Assembly: GCA_020747015.1 (NCBI GenBank)
Contig: JAGTJM010000002.1
Location: 868,001 to 932,000, forward strand
Direction: 5' to 3'
Source of the DNA: Pyrenochaeta sp. MPI-SDFR-AT-0127
Taxonomy: Eukaryota > Ascomycota > Dothideomycetes > Pleosporales > Cucurbitariaceae
DNA length: 64,000 nt
Shown here: positions 1-12,149 of the stretch, one piece after another
Layout of the letters: each line of letters starts with the position of its first letter
Position numbering within the stretch: position 1 is the first letter of the stretch
Translations under genes and position numbers: made by a program
The notes under the pieces: generated by a model
The model's input: the letters and a program-made list of their open reading frames with translations, nothing else
Databases searched by the model: none
Told to the model about the DNA's origin: nothing

Positions 1-1009
1 TGGAACCGTGGTCTATGGCGGCATTGGAGTAAGTATCCCACAAGGCTGAGTCTGGTTGACGGACTAACAATCTGTGTCCAGAGAGGTGGAGCTGTTTTTA
101 ACGTCCTTGCTCATTACGTGAAAGGCGCAATCTTCTTCCTTTACGGTCTTCTCACACTTGGACGATGGATGGGAGCTTTCGCGGATTTCGGGTGGGCGTG
201 GAATGTCAAGCCTTCGAAGGAGATTGTCGGTCGTCGGAGGGCGGCACTGCCTTCGGCAGAGTTTACCGAATCTTTCGTCATCTGGCTTTACGGTGTCATC
301 GACGTCTTCCTCGAACATCTGGCTGCATGGGGCGATGAATGGACTGCGCAAGATCTAGAACATGTATCCATCTCTGTCCTATTCTTCGGTGGTGGTCTGG
401 TAAGCAATACCATCGAGGTCTCCTTTTAGCAACATTTGCTAATCATCTTCCTAGTTGGGCATGATTGTTGAATCGAAAACCATGAGACAGTTGCTAAGCA
501 GCGCGGTCGTTCCTCTGCAGTCCCGTTTTGATGGCGGGCCCTGGCAAGAGCCACGCCAGTGGCGCATTTCTATGAATCCGTTACCTGCTCTTATCATCAT
601 GCTTCTTGGCAAGCTGATGAGCTCTCATCACCAAGATTCGATGCTTTCGACAATGATCCATGGCCAGTGGGGTAGTATGTTCATGGGCTTCGCCCTCGCG
701 CGTGTACTTACTTACGTTACTCTGTACATCTCACCGCCGACATCGTACCTACCTTCGCGACCGCCAACTGAGATTGTGGCCGCCTTCTGCCTTGTATCTG
801 GAGGCATTACATTTATGCTGAGCAACAAGGATACCGTTGCGGTGCTCGAGGATTACAAGCTCGATGCTATGTTCACTTTCACGGTGACAATGGGGCTAAC
901 CGCCATTCTCATGGCGTGGACTACCGTTCTGGTCGCCATCAAGGGCTGGGCCATCCGCAAGGAGTGTAAGACTGGATATGCGAATGGCCACGCTGGGGAT
1001 TTGGCATAG
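1..1009 (+). CDS. YTP1-like multi-pass membrane protein (3' part, 5' end outside window)
   Basis: The visible exons are <1-28, 82-399 and 455-1009, joined over two short GT-AG introns; the first has a CTAAC branch site. About 299 C-terminal residues are visible. The protein is mostly hydrophobic helices. Blocks such as NVLAHYVKGAIFFLYGLLT, the FGWAWN segment and GMIVESKTMR match the C-terminal domain of the fungal YTP1 family. The molecular role of YTP1 is unknown; in yeast it is an integral membrane protein. The last helices (about 720-960) end in a short polar tail and TAG. The gene is cut by the window edge, so start and N-terminal signal cannot be judged. The family call is strong; function is open. 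Confidence 0.8.
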
Positions 1010-1523
1010 CCCTCTTCTTCGGAAACGCAGCTCTCTTTCTTATCGGCAGGCCTTCCACACACGCTTGCTGCCTCATTTTCTGGCGCTCGAAAACACCTTT
1101 GGCGCGGCATTCCTGCGATGTACTCCCTCTTTTCTTTACGACTCTATGTGTTCTGACTTTATGATACCACTGCGCTATACCCCCTCTCTTAAGGAACGGC
1201 GACAGGCTAGTGCGTTGCATCTGCAACCTATGCGTGCAGGAAGTGGTAATACTAATGCGGATTTTATTGGATGTGTGGCTTCGCGGATGTGAAGTCTCGT
1301 GACTGGTAAGGATGGCATGAAATGAGTTGATTGAGAAAGCGGATGATGAAATGGGTAGGGTCTAGATCAATGATAGTAATGAGTCGTATTACGCATCATT
1401 TAAAGTTTCACGTTTATGTTCGGAAGATGTGGACCTACAGTCATGCTCCTATTGGAGTCCGCTTCCGGGGGTATCTCGTCGTAAATACTCCACTTCTCCT
1501 TCTTCCCAAAATGCTCTTGCGTC
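1010..1523. other. Intergenic, convergent 3' ends of YTP1-like gene and DAM1
   Basis: No gene seen. It should hold the 3' UTRs and polyadenylation signals of both neighbours. Short open frames here have no family resemblance. Confidence 0.6.
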
Positions 1524-2296
1524 CTACAAGCCTCCACGTACCCCTCGGCCTCTTCCAGTCCCCCTCGCAATCCCACTGCCACCTCTTGCTCCTCTTGCTG
1601 TACCACCACGCGTAGGAATACCACCTCCACGTCCGCCAGCTCGGGGAATCCCACCTCTTCCTCTTGGCGCGCCTGATGTTTTTGATGCTGGCGCCGGTGT
1701 TTGAGGGTTCTGAAACTTTGACGAGATCTTGCTACTGGGCGGATTGTCGACGAATGAAGTATCGGTGGTCAAGAAAGTTGCCTCCATGTCGTCAGGCCCC
1801 TGGGACCGATTCAGATTCGTGGACCCAAGGTCTGAATAGTTCTGCGGTCTCTTGAAGGACTCCGCAATCGGTGCCTATATAGATCTGGGGTTAATTTTGG
1901 TCCCTCTATGTTCCAATATCCCTTCCCACCATGCCTGGATACCATGCATACCTCTGGAAAGTCGACACAGAAAGCGTTCATATTCATCCCATACAGAAAG
2001 CCCGCAAAGCTCTCCGAGAAGCGCGCCAAAGATTCATGCATCAGCTGCAGAGCCATGAAGTTCTGCTCCAGGTCTGCCATAGCATCGCTGAGCTCGGCGA
2101 ACCCATCTTGAAGCCCTTCGAGCGCATTTCCTCCTGCTGCGGAAGCGCCGCGACCACGTTGGGCAGAGTCGCGCAGAGATGAGCGGGAACTAGCGCGCAG
2201 CGGCGTGACTGGTCTTGAGCGGGAGAGGGGCGATTTGGAGCGTGTTCGACGATGTGCATTGGCAGGCGGAGACCGCGTTGGTGTAGTGGACGACAT
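1524..2296 (-). CDS. dam1: DASH complex subunit DAM1
   Basis: Two exons, 2296-1952 and 1874-1524, give 231 residues. The join falls inside the conserved block CVDFPE/APIAESF, and the intron is GTATGC...TATAG. DAM1 is a subunit of the DASH/Dam1 ring that couples kinetochores to spindle microtubule plus ends. Evidence is the conserved core at about residues 60-122: LSDAMADLEQNFMALQLMHE and FSESFAGFLYGMNMNAFCVD, followed by TTDTSFVDNP. The N-terminus is Ser/Arg-rich (TRSKSPLSRS), as expected for an Aurora-B regulated tail, and the C-terminus is an R/G-rich low-complexity tail (about residues 175-231). Its promoter is shared with the divergent CRAL-TRIO gene. Family assignment is firm. Confidence 0.92.
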
Positions 2297-2781
2297 GAGT
2301 CCCGAAGCTGGGCGTCAATTGACGGCTGGAGGATGATGCCAGACGTATCGACGCGTGCTATCTCGGTTGAATCGTGTTGCTTTGGGTGCCAGTTCGCGGG
2401 ATGCTATGAGCAACGTTGGGCTATCTCCATGTAAACAAGCAGACGAAGGACATGCTGCGAGCCCCACACCCGGAAGGGGACGCTAAGATGAAATGGTCAC
2501 ATATGACGAACTCGGCCTCTCCGCCTCGTCGCCCACCTGCAAAACATTGCGCAGACTGCGGCTTGATCTGCAGTGCGCCTCTTCCTCTGCAACCCTACCC
2601 GTGGATCCTTGGGATTTGAGGACTTTAGGCATTCAGGTACCCTGCCGCCTTTACGCCAGCCCAAAACGATCCACTGCGCCCCTCCGACCTAGCCGGTAGC
2701 GACAGCACACCCACTTGGACTGTCAGCAAGTGCGCAGTTGCAGTGTGCGGCTCAATCTGAGGCTGAGCCTGTCTTTTATTC
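2297..2781. other. Divergent promoter region, DAM1 / CRAL-TRIO gene
   Basis: 485 bp between two start codons pointing away from each other. No further gene seen and no motif I would defend. Confidence 0.5.
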
Positions 2782-4643
2782 ATGTCCCTCCGCGTACAAC
2801 CGCTCAAGAGACTATTACAACTACAGCATCGACGCGCTCCACACTTTGCGAAAGCGAGTCCTAGACGTCCCCTTTGGCATCAATCCGTCTACGTCGACTC
2901 TTGCGCATACAAGAGATATCACTGCGGGCGTGACACAGCGGCAATCTCCTATAACAAGAGTGGGGCTGGCATTTGGACTGCTGCGATAGTATTTGGCATT
3001 GCAATTGGCGGCGCGCTCCTCGTACCACTTGTGACGACCGCTTCTGGAAAGAACAGCAAAGGCCAGACTTCTTTGGGGGCTTTCGACATATCAGACCTCA
3101 CCGACTCCTATCTTGTCATGGCGCCCAATACTCCCGCCGGACGACCAGGCACACTCACGCCCGAGGAAGAGAGAAAACTGCGTGAACTATGGGCAATGAC
3201 GATGAAGGTGTTTGGGGTTGAATCTACGAGCGAACCACTCGAAGAAGCCAATGGAGTGAATACTCCTACATCAACTCCAGTGTCAGCAAGCGAAACGCCA
3301 GCAGAGAAGGATGGGAAGAAGGACAAGAAGAAGAGTCGTTTGAATGTCTTCCGGCGTCATAAGGGTGAAAAGGACGCAGACACAACTGCGCCGTCTGGAA
3401 GTTCCACTCCATCAGATATCAGCTCTTTATCAATATCCGCAGAGGACGACAAGTTTGGACAGACAGCAGACTTCAAAGCTGCGATAGCAAATACTCCACC
3501 AGAAGAGTTACGAAGAGCTTTCTGGAGCATGGTCAAACACGACCACCCAGATGCTCTTCTTCTCCGGTTCCTGCGCGCAAGGAAATGGGATGTGGAAAAG
3601 GCACTCGTCATGATGATCTCAACCATGCACTGGAGATTAGACGAAATGCATGTCGACGACGATATTGTCAAGAACGGCGAGCTAGCAGCGGCACAGATTA
3701 AAGATGTCGACGCAAAGGCGAAGAAGAATGCAGAGGACTTCCTAACACAATTACGAATGGGCAAGAGTTATCTTCATGGACTCGATAGTGAAGGAAGACC
3801 AATGTGTTTCGTCCGCGCAAGGTTACACAAGGCGGGCGAGCAGACAGAAGAGAGCTTAGAACGATTTACAGTCTACACCATCGAAACGGCGCGAATGCTT
3901 CTTAGGCCACCAATTGACACTGCAGTAAGTTTATCGCCTTGATCGTTCATGGTCTCTTCTCGGCCCTGATTGAGAATTCAGTCTAACCAGTGACGCAGAC
4001 AATCGTCTTCGACATGACCGACTTTTCCATGGCCAACATGGACTACACCCCTGTGAAATTCATGATTAAGTGCTTTGAGGCAAACTACCCCGAATCACTG
4101 GGAACAGTGCTCGTTTACAAAGCTCCTTGGGTTTTTAATGCGATTTGGACCATCATCCGTGGCTGGCTTGACCCTGTCGTTGCCGGGAAAGTGCATTTTG
4201 CAAGGAATATTGATGAGCTCTCCAACTTTGTTCCCAAGTCCCAGATTCCGACTGAACTCGGCGGTGATGAGAAGTGGGAGTATAAGTACCCCGAGCCTGT
4301 TGCTGGCGAGAATGACAAGATGGCAGAAGAGAAGCCAAGGGAGGAGCTGCAGGGACAGAGAGCGGAGATTGTTAAGAGGTATGAGTCGACTGTCGCAGAT
4401 TGGGTACGTTCAGGCGAAACTGGAAAGAGCCTGGAAGAGAGGAGGAATGAGAGAGACTCTTTGGCAGAGGAGTTGAGACAGAACTACTGGAAGCTGGATC
4501 CGTATGTGAGAGCGCGCACGCTGTACGACCGCATGGGCGTCCTTCACGACGGAGGAAAGCTAACCTTCTACGGAGAGACGAAGAAGGAGACTGTTGCTCC
4601 TGCGAAGCCTGCAGTGGATACGAGTGCTGATGATCTTGACTAG
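2782..4643 (+). CDS. CRAL-TRIO (Sec14-like) protein with N-terminal presequence and membrane anchor
   Basis: Exons 2782-3924 and 3999-4643, 595 residues; the intron begins GTAAGT and the acceptor GCAG at 3998 keeps frame. The CRAL-TRIO N-terminal helix region lies near residues 253-280 (DHPDALLLRFLRARKWDVEK) and the lipid-binding fold follows (about 320-500), including TIVFDMTDFSMANMDYTPVK. The family extracts and exchanges phosphoinositides or other lipids between membranes; the closest named relatives I recognise are yeast CSR1-type proteins. The first 30 residues are rich in Arg and lack acidic residues, and a hydrophobic helix spans about 62-84 (IWTAAIVFGIAIGGALL), which together suggest targeting to and anchoring in a mitochondrial or ER membrane. 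A Ser/Thr/Lys-rich linker separates anchor and lipid domain. No frame breaks. Confidence 0.85.
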
Positions 4644-5124
4644 ACGCCTCGAAATGTGTTGTGTGGAGGTGGAAAGCCTCGCCGTATCTGTTGCATCGAT
4701 GGACCTTTTAGAAGCCCATGTCACGGCATTGTTACTGGATATTTGGCACATGATGGATGAGTCCAGTGTGCATATTGCTTTACTCGTACATAACAACTAA
4801 TATGACATCACCTCAAGCCCATACCGTTGTTCTAAATTGTGTCGGCTCTTGACTAAAGCTGCGCAGTCTCGTAGGTGTGATGACCGCAGTTCTCGGTGAG
4901 GCTTATTCGTGCCTAGAGATTCCGGGAAACTTAAGCTACATAGCAATGTGGGGGGGGGGGAAGGCTATGAAGGATGATGAGTTAAAGTTTCCTTGCCGAG
5001 TGGCTGCAAGTGCAACGCCGGTCCTAATGCTAAACATTGGCTGTTGTACAAAGGTATAGATATACAGCTACAACCACGATGAGATTTGTCAAGTTCAAAC
5101 ACTTGCCCTTTCTTATTCACCACG
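4644..5124. other. Intergenic, convergent 3' ends
   Basis: No gene seen between the CRAL-TRIO gene and uS2m. It contains a run of about 11 G at 4950-4960. Confidence 0.55.
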
Positions 5125-6456
5125 TTATGAAGAAAACTTGATACTCCTCCCTTCTCTTGTCCGATGGCTTTCATGGTTGTTCACTTCGTCGAGCTTGTCA
5201 GCCATGCCATCCACATTCCCAAAGCTTTCGTTAATATCTGCTGCAGTGCCATTGCTGCTCATCTTTGCATCTTGGGGCATCTTCTTGTTCTTCCGTAGCT
5301 GTGCTGATTCGTCGCCCACCTTGACATCAGTGCTGTCAACATCTTCTGACTCGGCCAACACGAGACCCTTGGCGGGTCGGTAGGTGACTTCGCCTTTGGC
5401 GGCGGAGGCGAGGCGCTGCTTCTGGCCCGCCTCACCTGCTCGTCCTAGGACGCCAGCAATGACTTGGATGCAGCGGAGACTGTACCAAGTAAGTAAGATG
5501 CACTATATAAAAGTGGAGACATATCGTACCTGTCGTCATTGGCTGGAATGGGATACGTGACCCATGTAGGGTCTGCGTTTGTATCGATCACACCAATGGT
5601 GGGAATGTTATTGAGCGCACACTCGTGCAGCAGAACATAGTTCTCGAGGGGGTTCATGCAGACAACCAGATCTGGTCGCAACACTGGCCGGTCGTAGAGT
5701 TGGTCCTCGAAGCCCGGAACCTCCTCGTCCAACTCATTGACCACCTTGGTTCGGCAGCGACCCAGAATCTGCTGTCCGTTGGTGATGCTTCCGGGTATCC
5801 AGCGCTCGAACAGATGATATCCCTTGGCCAGCTCGGCGGCACGGGCTACTGCGCGGTCTTGCCCATCGCGTGTCCCGACGAAAAGCACGATGCCTCCTCT
5901 TCGCGAAACCTCCTGTACTACCTTGGCGGCTCGCCGCAAGTGGGCGGCAGTGACTTCGAGCGAGATGATGTGTACACCTTGTCTAACGCCATGTATGTAG
6001 CGTGCATTTGCGGGGTTCCAGAGCGAGGTGACATGGCCCTGGTGGGCCTCGGAAGCAAGAAGAAGCTCAAGGGTAACGTCGGCGGGCGAGGGAGGATGGT
6101 TTAAGAGGGTGTGCGGCTGGTAGTGTGGGCTGACATCGGTCCCCAGTTTGCCCATCTGCTTTGCTGTGCGAGGTCAACAGGCGGTCGGGGGGTTCAGTAG
6201 CGCCTGACGTACACTGCTGCTTGTACATGTAGTACTGCTCTGCGACATTGCTGGAGACTGGCGCCGGTGTGGTCGGAGGTTGGGGGTCGGAGGGGTCAAT
6301 TGAGAGTGTCTCTGTGGAATAAAATCGTCGAAGCGGCCGTGAAGCATGGCGGGCAAATGTCCGTGAGCCTGGGCCAGATTGGTTAGCTGGAGGCATGTTC
6401 CTAGCGGCGAGCAAGTAAGTCTTACAGCTGCGCGCTGCAGCGCTTCGTATAATCAT
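5125..6456 (-). CDS. MRP4: Mitochondrial small-subunit ribosomal protein uS2m (MRP4)
   Basis: Three exons, 6456-6213, 6163-5530 and 5479-5125, give 410 residues; both joins keep frame and restore family blocks (NDDSLRCIQVIAGVLGRAG at the last join). uS2 is a structural protein of the small ribosomal subunit; this is the mitochondrial form. The first about 50 residues are Arg-rich, with FARHASRPLRRFYST, a typical matrix presequence. The core has HQGHVTSLWNPANARYIHGV, VLFVGTRDGQ, the ERWIPGSITN block and PDLVVCMNPLENYVLLHE. The C-terminal extension after about residue 320 is polar and low complexity. An in-frame ATG further in (residue 21) is possible, but the first ATG gives the full presequence. 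A TGG repeat lies directly upstream. Confidence 0.93.
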
Positions 6457-7333
6457 GATTGATGGTGGTGGTGGTGGTGGTGGTGGACGAAGCGTTGGTG
6501 CTGTGGTGCTTCGGTCAGCCAAAATCTCAGCGTAATTACTCTTGGGGGAGAGAATGCACGTCAAGCACCCGCGAGCGGCTAGCCGCCTTTGGGTGCTGGC
6601 TGGACCGTGCAAGCAAAGGCCACTCGCTGGAGGAAACCACCCGTTCGGCTCGGGTGGTGAGAAGGGCCAGGCAGACCGCCGCTGACGCTCCCTCTCAGCA
6701 GGGCCCGGGAGGGATGCTGCATCGCTGCACATGCGGTAGCGGCCCTAGCCAAACAGTCGTCGTGCACCCAGAGACTGGCTGGCCTGAGGCTCAGGGCGGC
6801 ATGTCGGCCGCTTGTGGGCCGCCTGGCCATGCTCCTCCGGCAGAACATGGGCAATCCACAAAGTCGATGGCACAAAGGCATGGCTAGTTCCAGCCGCCGC
6901 TTCACCCCACTCTGCTCGTGTCGCTGTCGCTGTTGCTGTGCCCGTCCATTTCCACAAGAGCCACTGCTCGTCGTGACTGTCTGCTTCTGCCCTCGCGCTC
7001 TGTAGCGCCAGCGACGCGGCTTTTGCTTGGCTGCTAGTGCATTCATCGCTCGCCCACCCCTCGCAATTCGCAGCGAGCCTCTCACCCCGTGCGAGACAGC
7101 CCAACACGCCCTCTGCTCGCCACTGCAAGAAGCGCTGCAGGCCTGGCGTGTCGCTGCTTTCCTCCCTGCAGCCGCACCCCATCTTCTCTCCGCCCGCCCC
7201 TCCCAAGCGCGACAGCGTACCGTCCTCGCCTGTGGGCGCATGCCGAACCTCCATGCCCGCATACCCATACCCACAGATACTGGTCGCACCCACGGAGCCC
7301 TCGACTCGACCTTAGCTCCCTCCAGCACCCAGC
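6457..7333. other. Divergent promoter and leader region, uS2m / wc-1
   Basis: About 880 bp, pyrimidine-rich near the wc-1 start. Several ATGs precede the wc-1 start (for example at 6554), so the leader could carry upstream ORFs. The overlapping open frames here are GC-driven and match no family. Confidence 0.5.
6463..6486. repeat. (TGG)8 microsatellite just upstream of uS2m ATG
   Basis: Eight uninterrupted TGG units, read as CCA on the uS2m strand, ending 6 nt before its start codon at 6456. It lies in the 5' UTR or promoter. Confidence 0.9.
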
Positions 7334-10300
7334 ATGGACAGCTATCGCTATCCGGCACGCCCTTTCGCCGGAGGCAGTACTGGGCCCCGCGTCATGGACA
7401 TGGCGGGAGACGGCTTGAGTTCCTTCGATATGGGCGAGGGCCAGTCGCTCGATTCCATCGTGGCCCAAAATGACAAAGAGAACCGCCGGCGGAGCATGCC
7501 CGTCTATGCACGAGCGCCGCAGATGCACATGGGCAGCCCAGGTGCACGGAGACTCTCCATGATGAATTTTGGTGACCCAAATGGCGGGAGCGTCGATGGC
7601 TTCCAGTTCGATATGAGCGCGGCTCCTGGCCTCCAAGGCATCATGCAGAACAACACCGCCTATCCAGGAACCACTGCCGAAATGCAGAACGAGAGGGGCC
7701 CTGCCGCCGATCTCGCCATCAACACTCAGTTCCAAGGCCAAGATTCGCCCTATCCGACCATGGCTGCTCCCGGTTCTGCCTATGCCTCGCCCATGGTCCA
7801 GAAAGGTGCTCTCGAAATGGACATGGCCCCTTACTCAAATGGCATGTCTATGCCCTTGGATATGGATGAATCGCTCAACATGATGCCCTCCGATATGAAC
7901 ATGTTTCCCAATAACCAGTTTAATCCTCCCATGCTCGAATCTCCCATCACTCAAGAGTTTGCCGGGCCTATGCCTGTCGCCCCACAGGATAACGAGGCTT
8001 CTGCCATGCAGCGTCCGGACCAATTCAAGGCACCCTCGATGAGCAACACCCCAGAGGCTCGATCCGGCGCATCAAGCTTTCCCAGTCGAGCTAACAGCCA
8101 GGACCAGAACAGTCTGCGCTCAATTTCGAGACCTGAGAGCGAGCAGCGATCCTCCAACAGTGTACCAACTCGCATGAGCCTTGCATCACTGAAGCATCAG
8201 CAGCCCATAGCGTTGGATCCAGCACAGGACTTGTCCAAGGAGACTATTAATCAGCAGCTGAGTAATTTCAAACAACTCCCATGGGCTGCACCCGCTGGCG
8301 GATTTCCTTCTACCATGCACTCGAATCCTCATATGAAGACACAGTTTAAGAACGCCTACTCCTCAACTGGCTTCGATATGCTCGGTGTGCTGGTACGTCG
8401 CGCTGAACATTTACCAACTGACCCCATGGGCTAATATGGCTCAGATGCGAGTAGCTACCAGACCTGATCCCCAGGTTGACATTGGGTCTGTAGATCTGTC
8501 ATGTGCTTTCGTCGTATGTGATGCTGAAATGGATGATATTCCCATTGTGTACTGCTCGGAGAATTTTGAGCGTCTCACCGGCTACACCCGGCACATGATC
8601 CTCGGAAGAAATTGTCGCTTCCTTCAGTCACCCGATGGTAAAGTCGAGTCTGGCGTCAAACGCAACTATGTCGACGATGATTCCGTCCTCTATCTCAAGA
8701 ACATGATCGAAAGTCGATCAGAAGCACAAATCAGCTTGATCAATTACAGGAGAGGGGGTCAACCATTCATGAACCTCCTCACCATGATTCCGATTGCTTG
8801 GGAGCCAGGTGGTCCCATGAAGTTCTTCGTCGGCTTTCAGGTGGACCTTGTGGAGCAACCAGGGGCAATGACGAACAAGAACTCAGGTATGTTCCCCTGC
8901 ATTATCTCTTGTCTTAATGCGTAAACTTAATTCCATGGTAGACGGGTCGTATAGAGTAAATTATCAGCGCGGAATGTCGATCCCCAGCTATGTTTTCAAC
9001 GACCACCACAAGCCGCAGCCTGACCAGGGCCAAACTATCTCCAAAGACGAAGTTTCCAATGTGCTTGCCTCATATAGTGGGTCCGGAGACTCGGAAATGA
9101 CGAGACGTATTTGGGACAAAGTCCTCCTGGAAAATAGTGACGATGTGGTCCACGTCTTGTCCCTTAAAGGTTTGTTCTTGTACCTGTCTCCGGCTAGCAA
9201 CAGAATCCTAGAGTACGATCCGAGCGAGCTGGTCGGTACAGCATTATCATCAGTCTGCCATCCAAGCGACATTGTGCCAGTCACGAGGGAGTTGAAAGAG
9301 ACGACAAATGGTGCGTCAGTCGACGTAGTCTTCCGGATCCGGCGCAAAAAGAGCGGATATATGTGGTTCGAGGGCCATGGTTCATTACATACCGAGCAGG
9401 GCAAAGGCCGCAAATGCATTATCCTGGTTGGCCGTGAACGCCCAGTATACACACTCAGCAAAGCAATAGTGCGCGAATCTGGTGGTGTTGGCGACAATGA
9501 GTTATGGACGAAAATGTCTACATCTGGCATGTTCCTGTTCGTCTCATCGAATGTGCGCCAGCTACTTGATAAGCAGCCCGAAGACCTCATTGGTACCAGC
9601 ATTCAGTCGCTTATGCGTGCAGACTCCAAAATCAACTTTGGGCGCATTTTAGAACTGGCAAGGGGTGGAAGGAAAGGTGAAGTGAAGCACGAGATGATCA
9701 ACAAAAGAGGTCAGGTGCTTCAGGCATTTACTACAATTTATCCTGGAGATGCGATTGAGGGTCAAAAGCCAACATTTGTAGTCGGTCAGACACGACTTCT
9801 GAAGTATTCTAGGAACAGCGCCACCACCCGCCCATCAATGTACGCGAACAACAACAAAGAGCGAGATTCTATCCACTCCGCACACACCCAGTATTCCGGA
9901 GGATCTCCTCTGCCGGGATCGCTGGCGGGCAACACAGGGTCTACCACCCCAATGACAGTGGGAACTAACCCTCTCTTTGTCACTACTGAGGAAGCCCCAC
10001 CTACTTTTGCTGGCCATAACGGTCTACAACTGGGACACCAAGATCAGAGTCTGGCCTCAGACGATAATGTTTTTGACGAACTAAAAACAACGCGGAGTAC
10101 TAGTTGGCAGTATGAGCTGCGGCAGATGGAAAAACGAAACCGATACTTGGCCGAAGAGGTGCAAAGCTTGCTTGCAGCTAAGAAAAAGAGGAAGCGAAGA
10201 AAGGGCGCGGGCCAATTGCAGAAGGATTGCGCGAACTGTCATACGAGGACGACGCCGGAGTGGCGAAGAGGACCATCGGGTAACCGAGATCTTTGCAATT

Positions 10301-10701
10301 CTTGTGGCCTACGATGGGCCAAGCAGGTGAGTTACCAGTGTTGTGACATTTCCCCTAGGCCTGCCTTGAGGCACACAGTCGAATATGCACTTTAGAATAT
10401 GTTTTAACTTTTTTCTTCCTCGCAGCAAGGTCGAGTGTCCCCAAGAACTTCTTCAGCGGCAAGCGACAAAAGCAAAAAGAGCACCTCGCCACGGCATACT
10501 CAGAGTATTTTACCCCATGTTATTCCTGAGGCAGGACAACAGTCATCCGCCCCTCCTACCCATGCGCAGCCAAACAAAAGGTCGCCTCAACATAGCAGCA
10601 TTACCGAATCTCACGCTGCCAAAGCAGCACGGACAGAAGTCGCTGCTTCCCAAGGCTTCGTTCCTCCTCCTATGATTGATGAGGTGACGGAACCAGAATA
10701 A
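7334..10701 (+). CDS. wc-1: White collar-1 blue-light receptor and GATA transcription factor
   Basis: Exons 7334-8392, 8445-8886, 8942-10326 and 10426-10701, 1053 residues. WC-1 binds flavin, pairs with WC-2, and activates light-induced and clock genes in the nucleus. The LOV/PAS domain spans about residues 364-495, with GRNCRFLQ at 407-414 (C410 is the photo-adduct cysteine) and the WC-1-type insertion loop after it (SPDGKVESGVKRN). Two more PAS domains follow (about 540-650 and 660-760). A basic signal (KKKRKRRK) precedes the GATA finger that starts at C930 (CANCHTRTTPEWRRGPSGN...CNSC). The N-terminal 350 residues are Met/Pro/Ser-rich and disordered. I see no long polyglutamine tract such as Neurospora WC-1 carries. 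The last intron falls just after the zinc finger. All key residues are present. Confidence 0.97.
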
Positions 10702-12149
10702 CTAGTTTGGCCGGCCATCTTTTTTCCATGTCGTACTTCTCTCTCCCATACTAAGCCTGGCCAGTCGCCTTGCGTATGAACGATACCCACCTTATTTGTA
10801 CTGTTTAACCAATTTCCATATTTGGCAAATCTAAAGGCTTTGCTCGCTCCTGGACGATCTATGACTATTCACTTTGGTTACGGACAGACACAACTATTTA
10901 TTCAATACCAAATTGGCCCTTGGTCGAGGGATGCCCCTGAGAACACTTTTCTCTTCACTTTGTATCCAGTCTGTATTGCGAGTCTTAGGCAGGTGAGAGA
11001 TCAGGATACTTGGGCGTCTATGATACCATGCTACGGGCTGGATAGAATTGCTTGAAGCTATGATGTTCGTTTTTCTAGTGTGAAATTTTTCTGTAGATAT
11101 TGGACACTGGGAAGTATGTATCTCTACAAAGAGTGTGTAGTCACCGTACCACACGACGCGGCGATTGAGTTGGGATTCATTCAGCGTGTCAACAGAACCG
11201 AAGCAGTAGTCAACTCTCCGCATCTGATGCTGATGAACGACATTCGCTTGCGGGCCCAATGCCACCCTTGCTGTGGCTTTGCGTTTCGACTCATCATCAC
11301 AGCTTCAATTACAACGTGCCGATAAGGCTAGGTGTGGGCCTCGCGATTCGTTGCCACAAGTGATGAACAGTGATGAGGCGGCAGGCTGGCTGCATAAATG
11401 TTCGTTGAGGCGGCACAAGTGCTGCAAAATTCCTGGGCTGCGAGGCGCGCCAGCCCTCGCGTGAGTGAGATTAAGGTTCGGGCCATTGTCGCGGCACAGA
11501 GTTGTGGCCAAAGGCGAGAGGAAGAGGTGCAGTGGCACAGGCAGGCACCTCGATTGTGCAACATGACAGCGCTTTGGTTAGAGCTCTGAACATGCTGATA
11601 TAGCCTAGAGATAATAATCTGTACCGCCCACAAGGATTGTGATTAGCCCATGCGGGGACCTGCACAGTGAGGCAAGCCGTCTACCAGGATCCCGGCTGGT
11701 CAAAGCTTTCTGGCACAGTTTCGTTTGGGAAGCTTGTTGGTGGTGCAAGGGTACACGTTCGAAGTCGGGTTTTGCCAGATACGAGGAGATCATCGCTCAT
11801 TTCTTTTCCTTCTTCCTTTCCCCCAGAACCGAAGCCAATCTTTTCCCAATTCCACACTCGCTTCTCGCATTGCTCAGTCAATCTGACTCCTGCCCACAAC
11901 CTGGACACGGTTGACCCTCGGTATTTCGGTGACATTTGCCAGTGGCTGTGCACAGGCAATTGCGACGACAGCTGTGACAATAGCTGCATAGCAGTGTCCT
12001 GGAGAGGGAAGCACTGTTCCGAGAGCAGTCAGCGACCTACGCATAGACCCAAGGAGCGACACGCAACGACACGCGACAAGGACACAAAGACCGCGCGACG
12101 GCGACAGTCGTTGTACGATTGGCCTTTGTAGCGCCTAGTAGGTGGAGCA
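10702..12149. other. Intergenic between wc-1 and Ras-like gene
   Basis: 1.45 kb without a gene I can support. Pyrimidine-rich near 11800-11900, consistent with promoter or leader of the Ras-like gene. No tRNA or repeat found. Confidence 0.5.

Noticed and set aside
6579..7741. Long minus-strand frames opposite the wc-1 leader
   Set aside because: GC-driven antisense of the wc-1 5' exon and leader; low-complexity product without family features.
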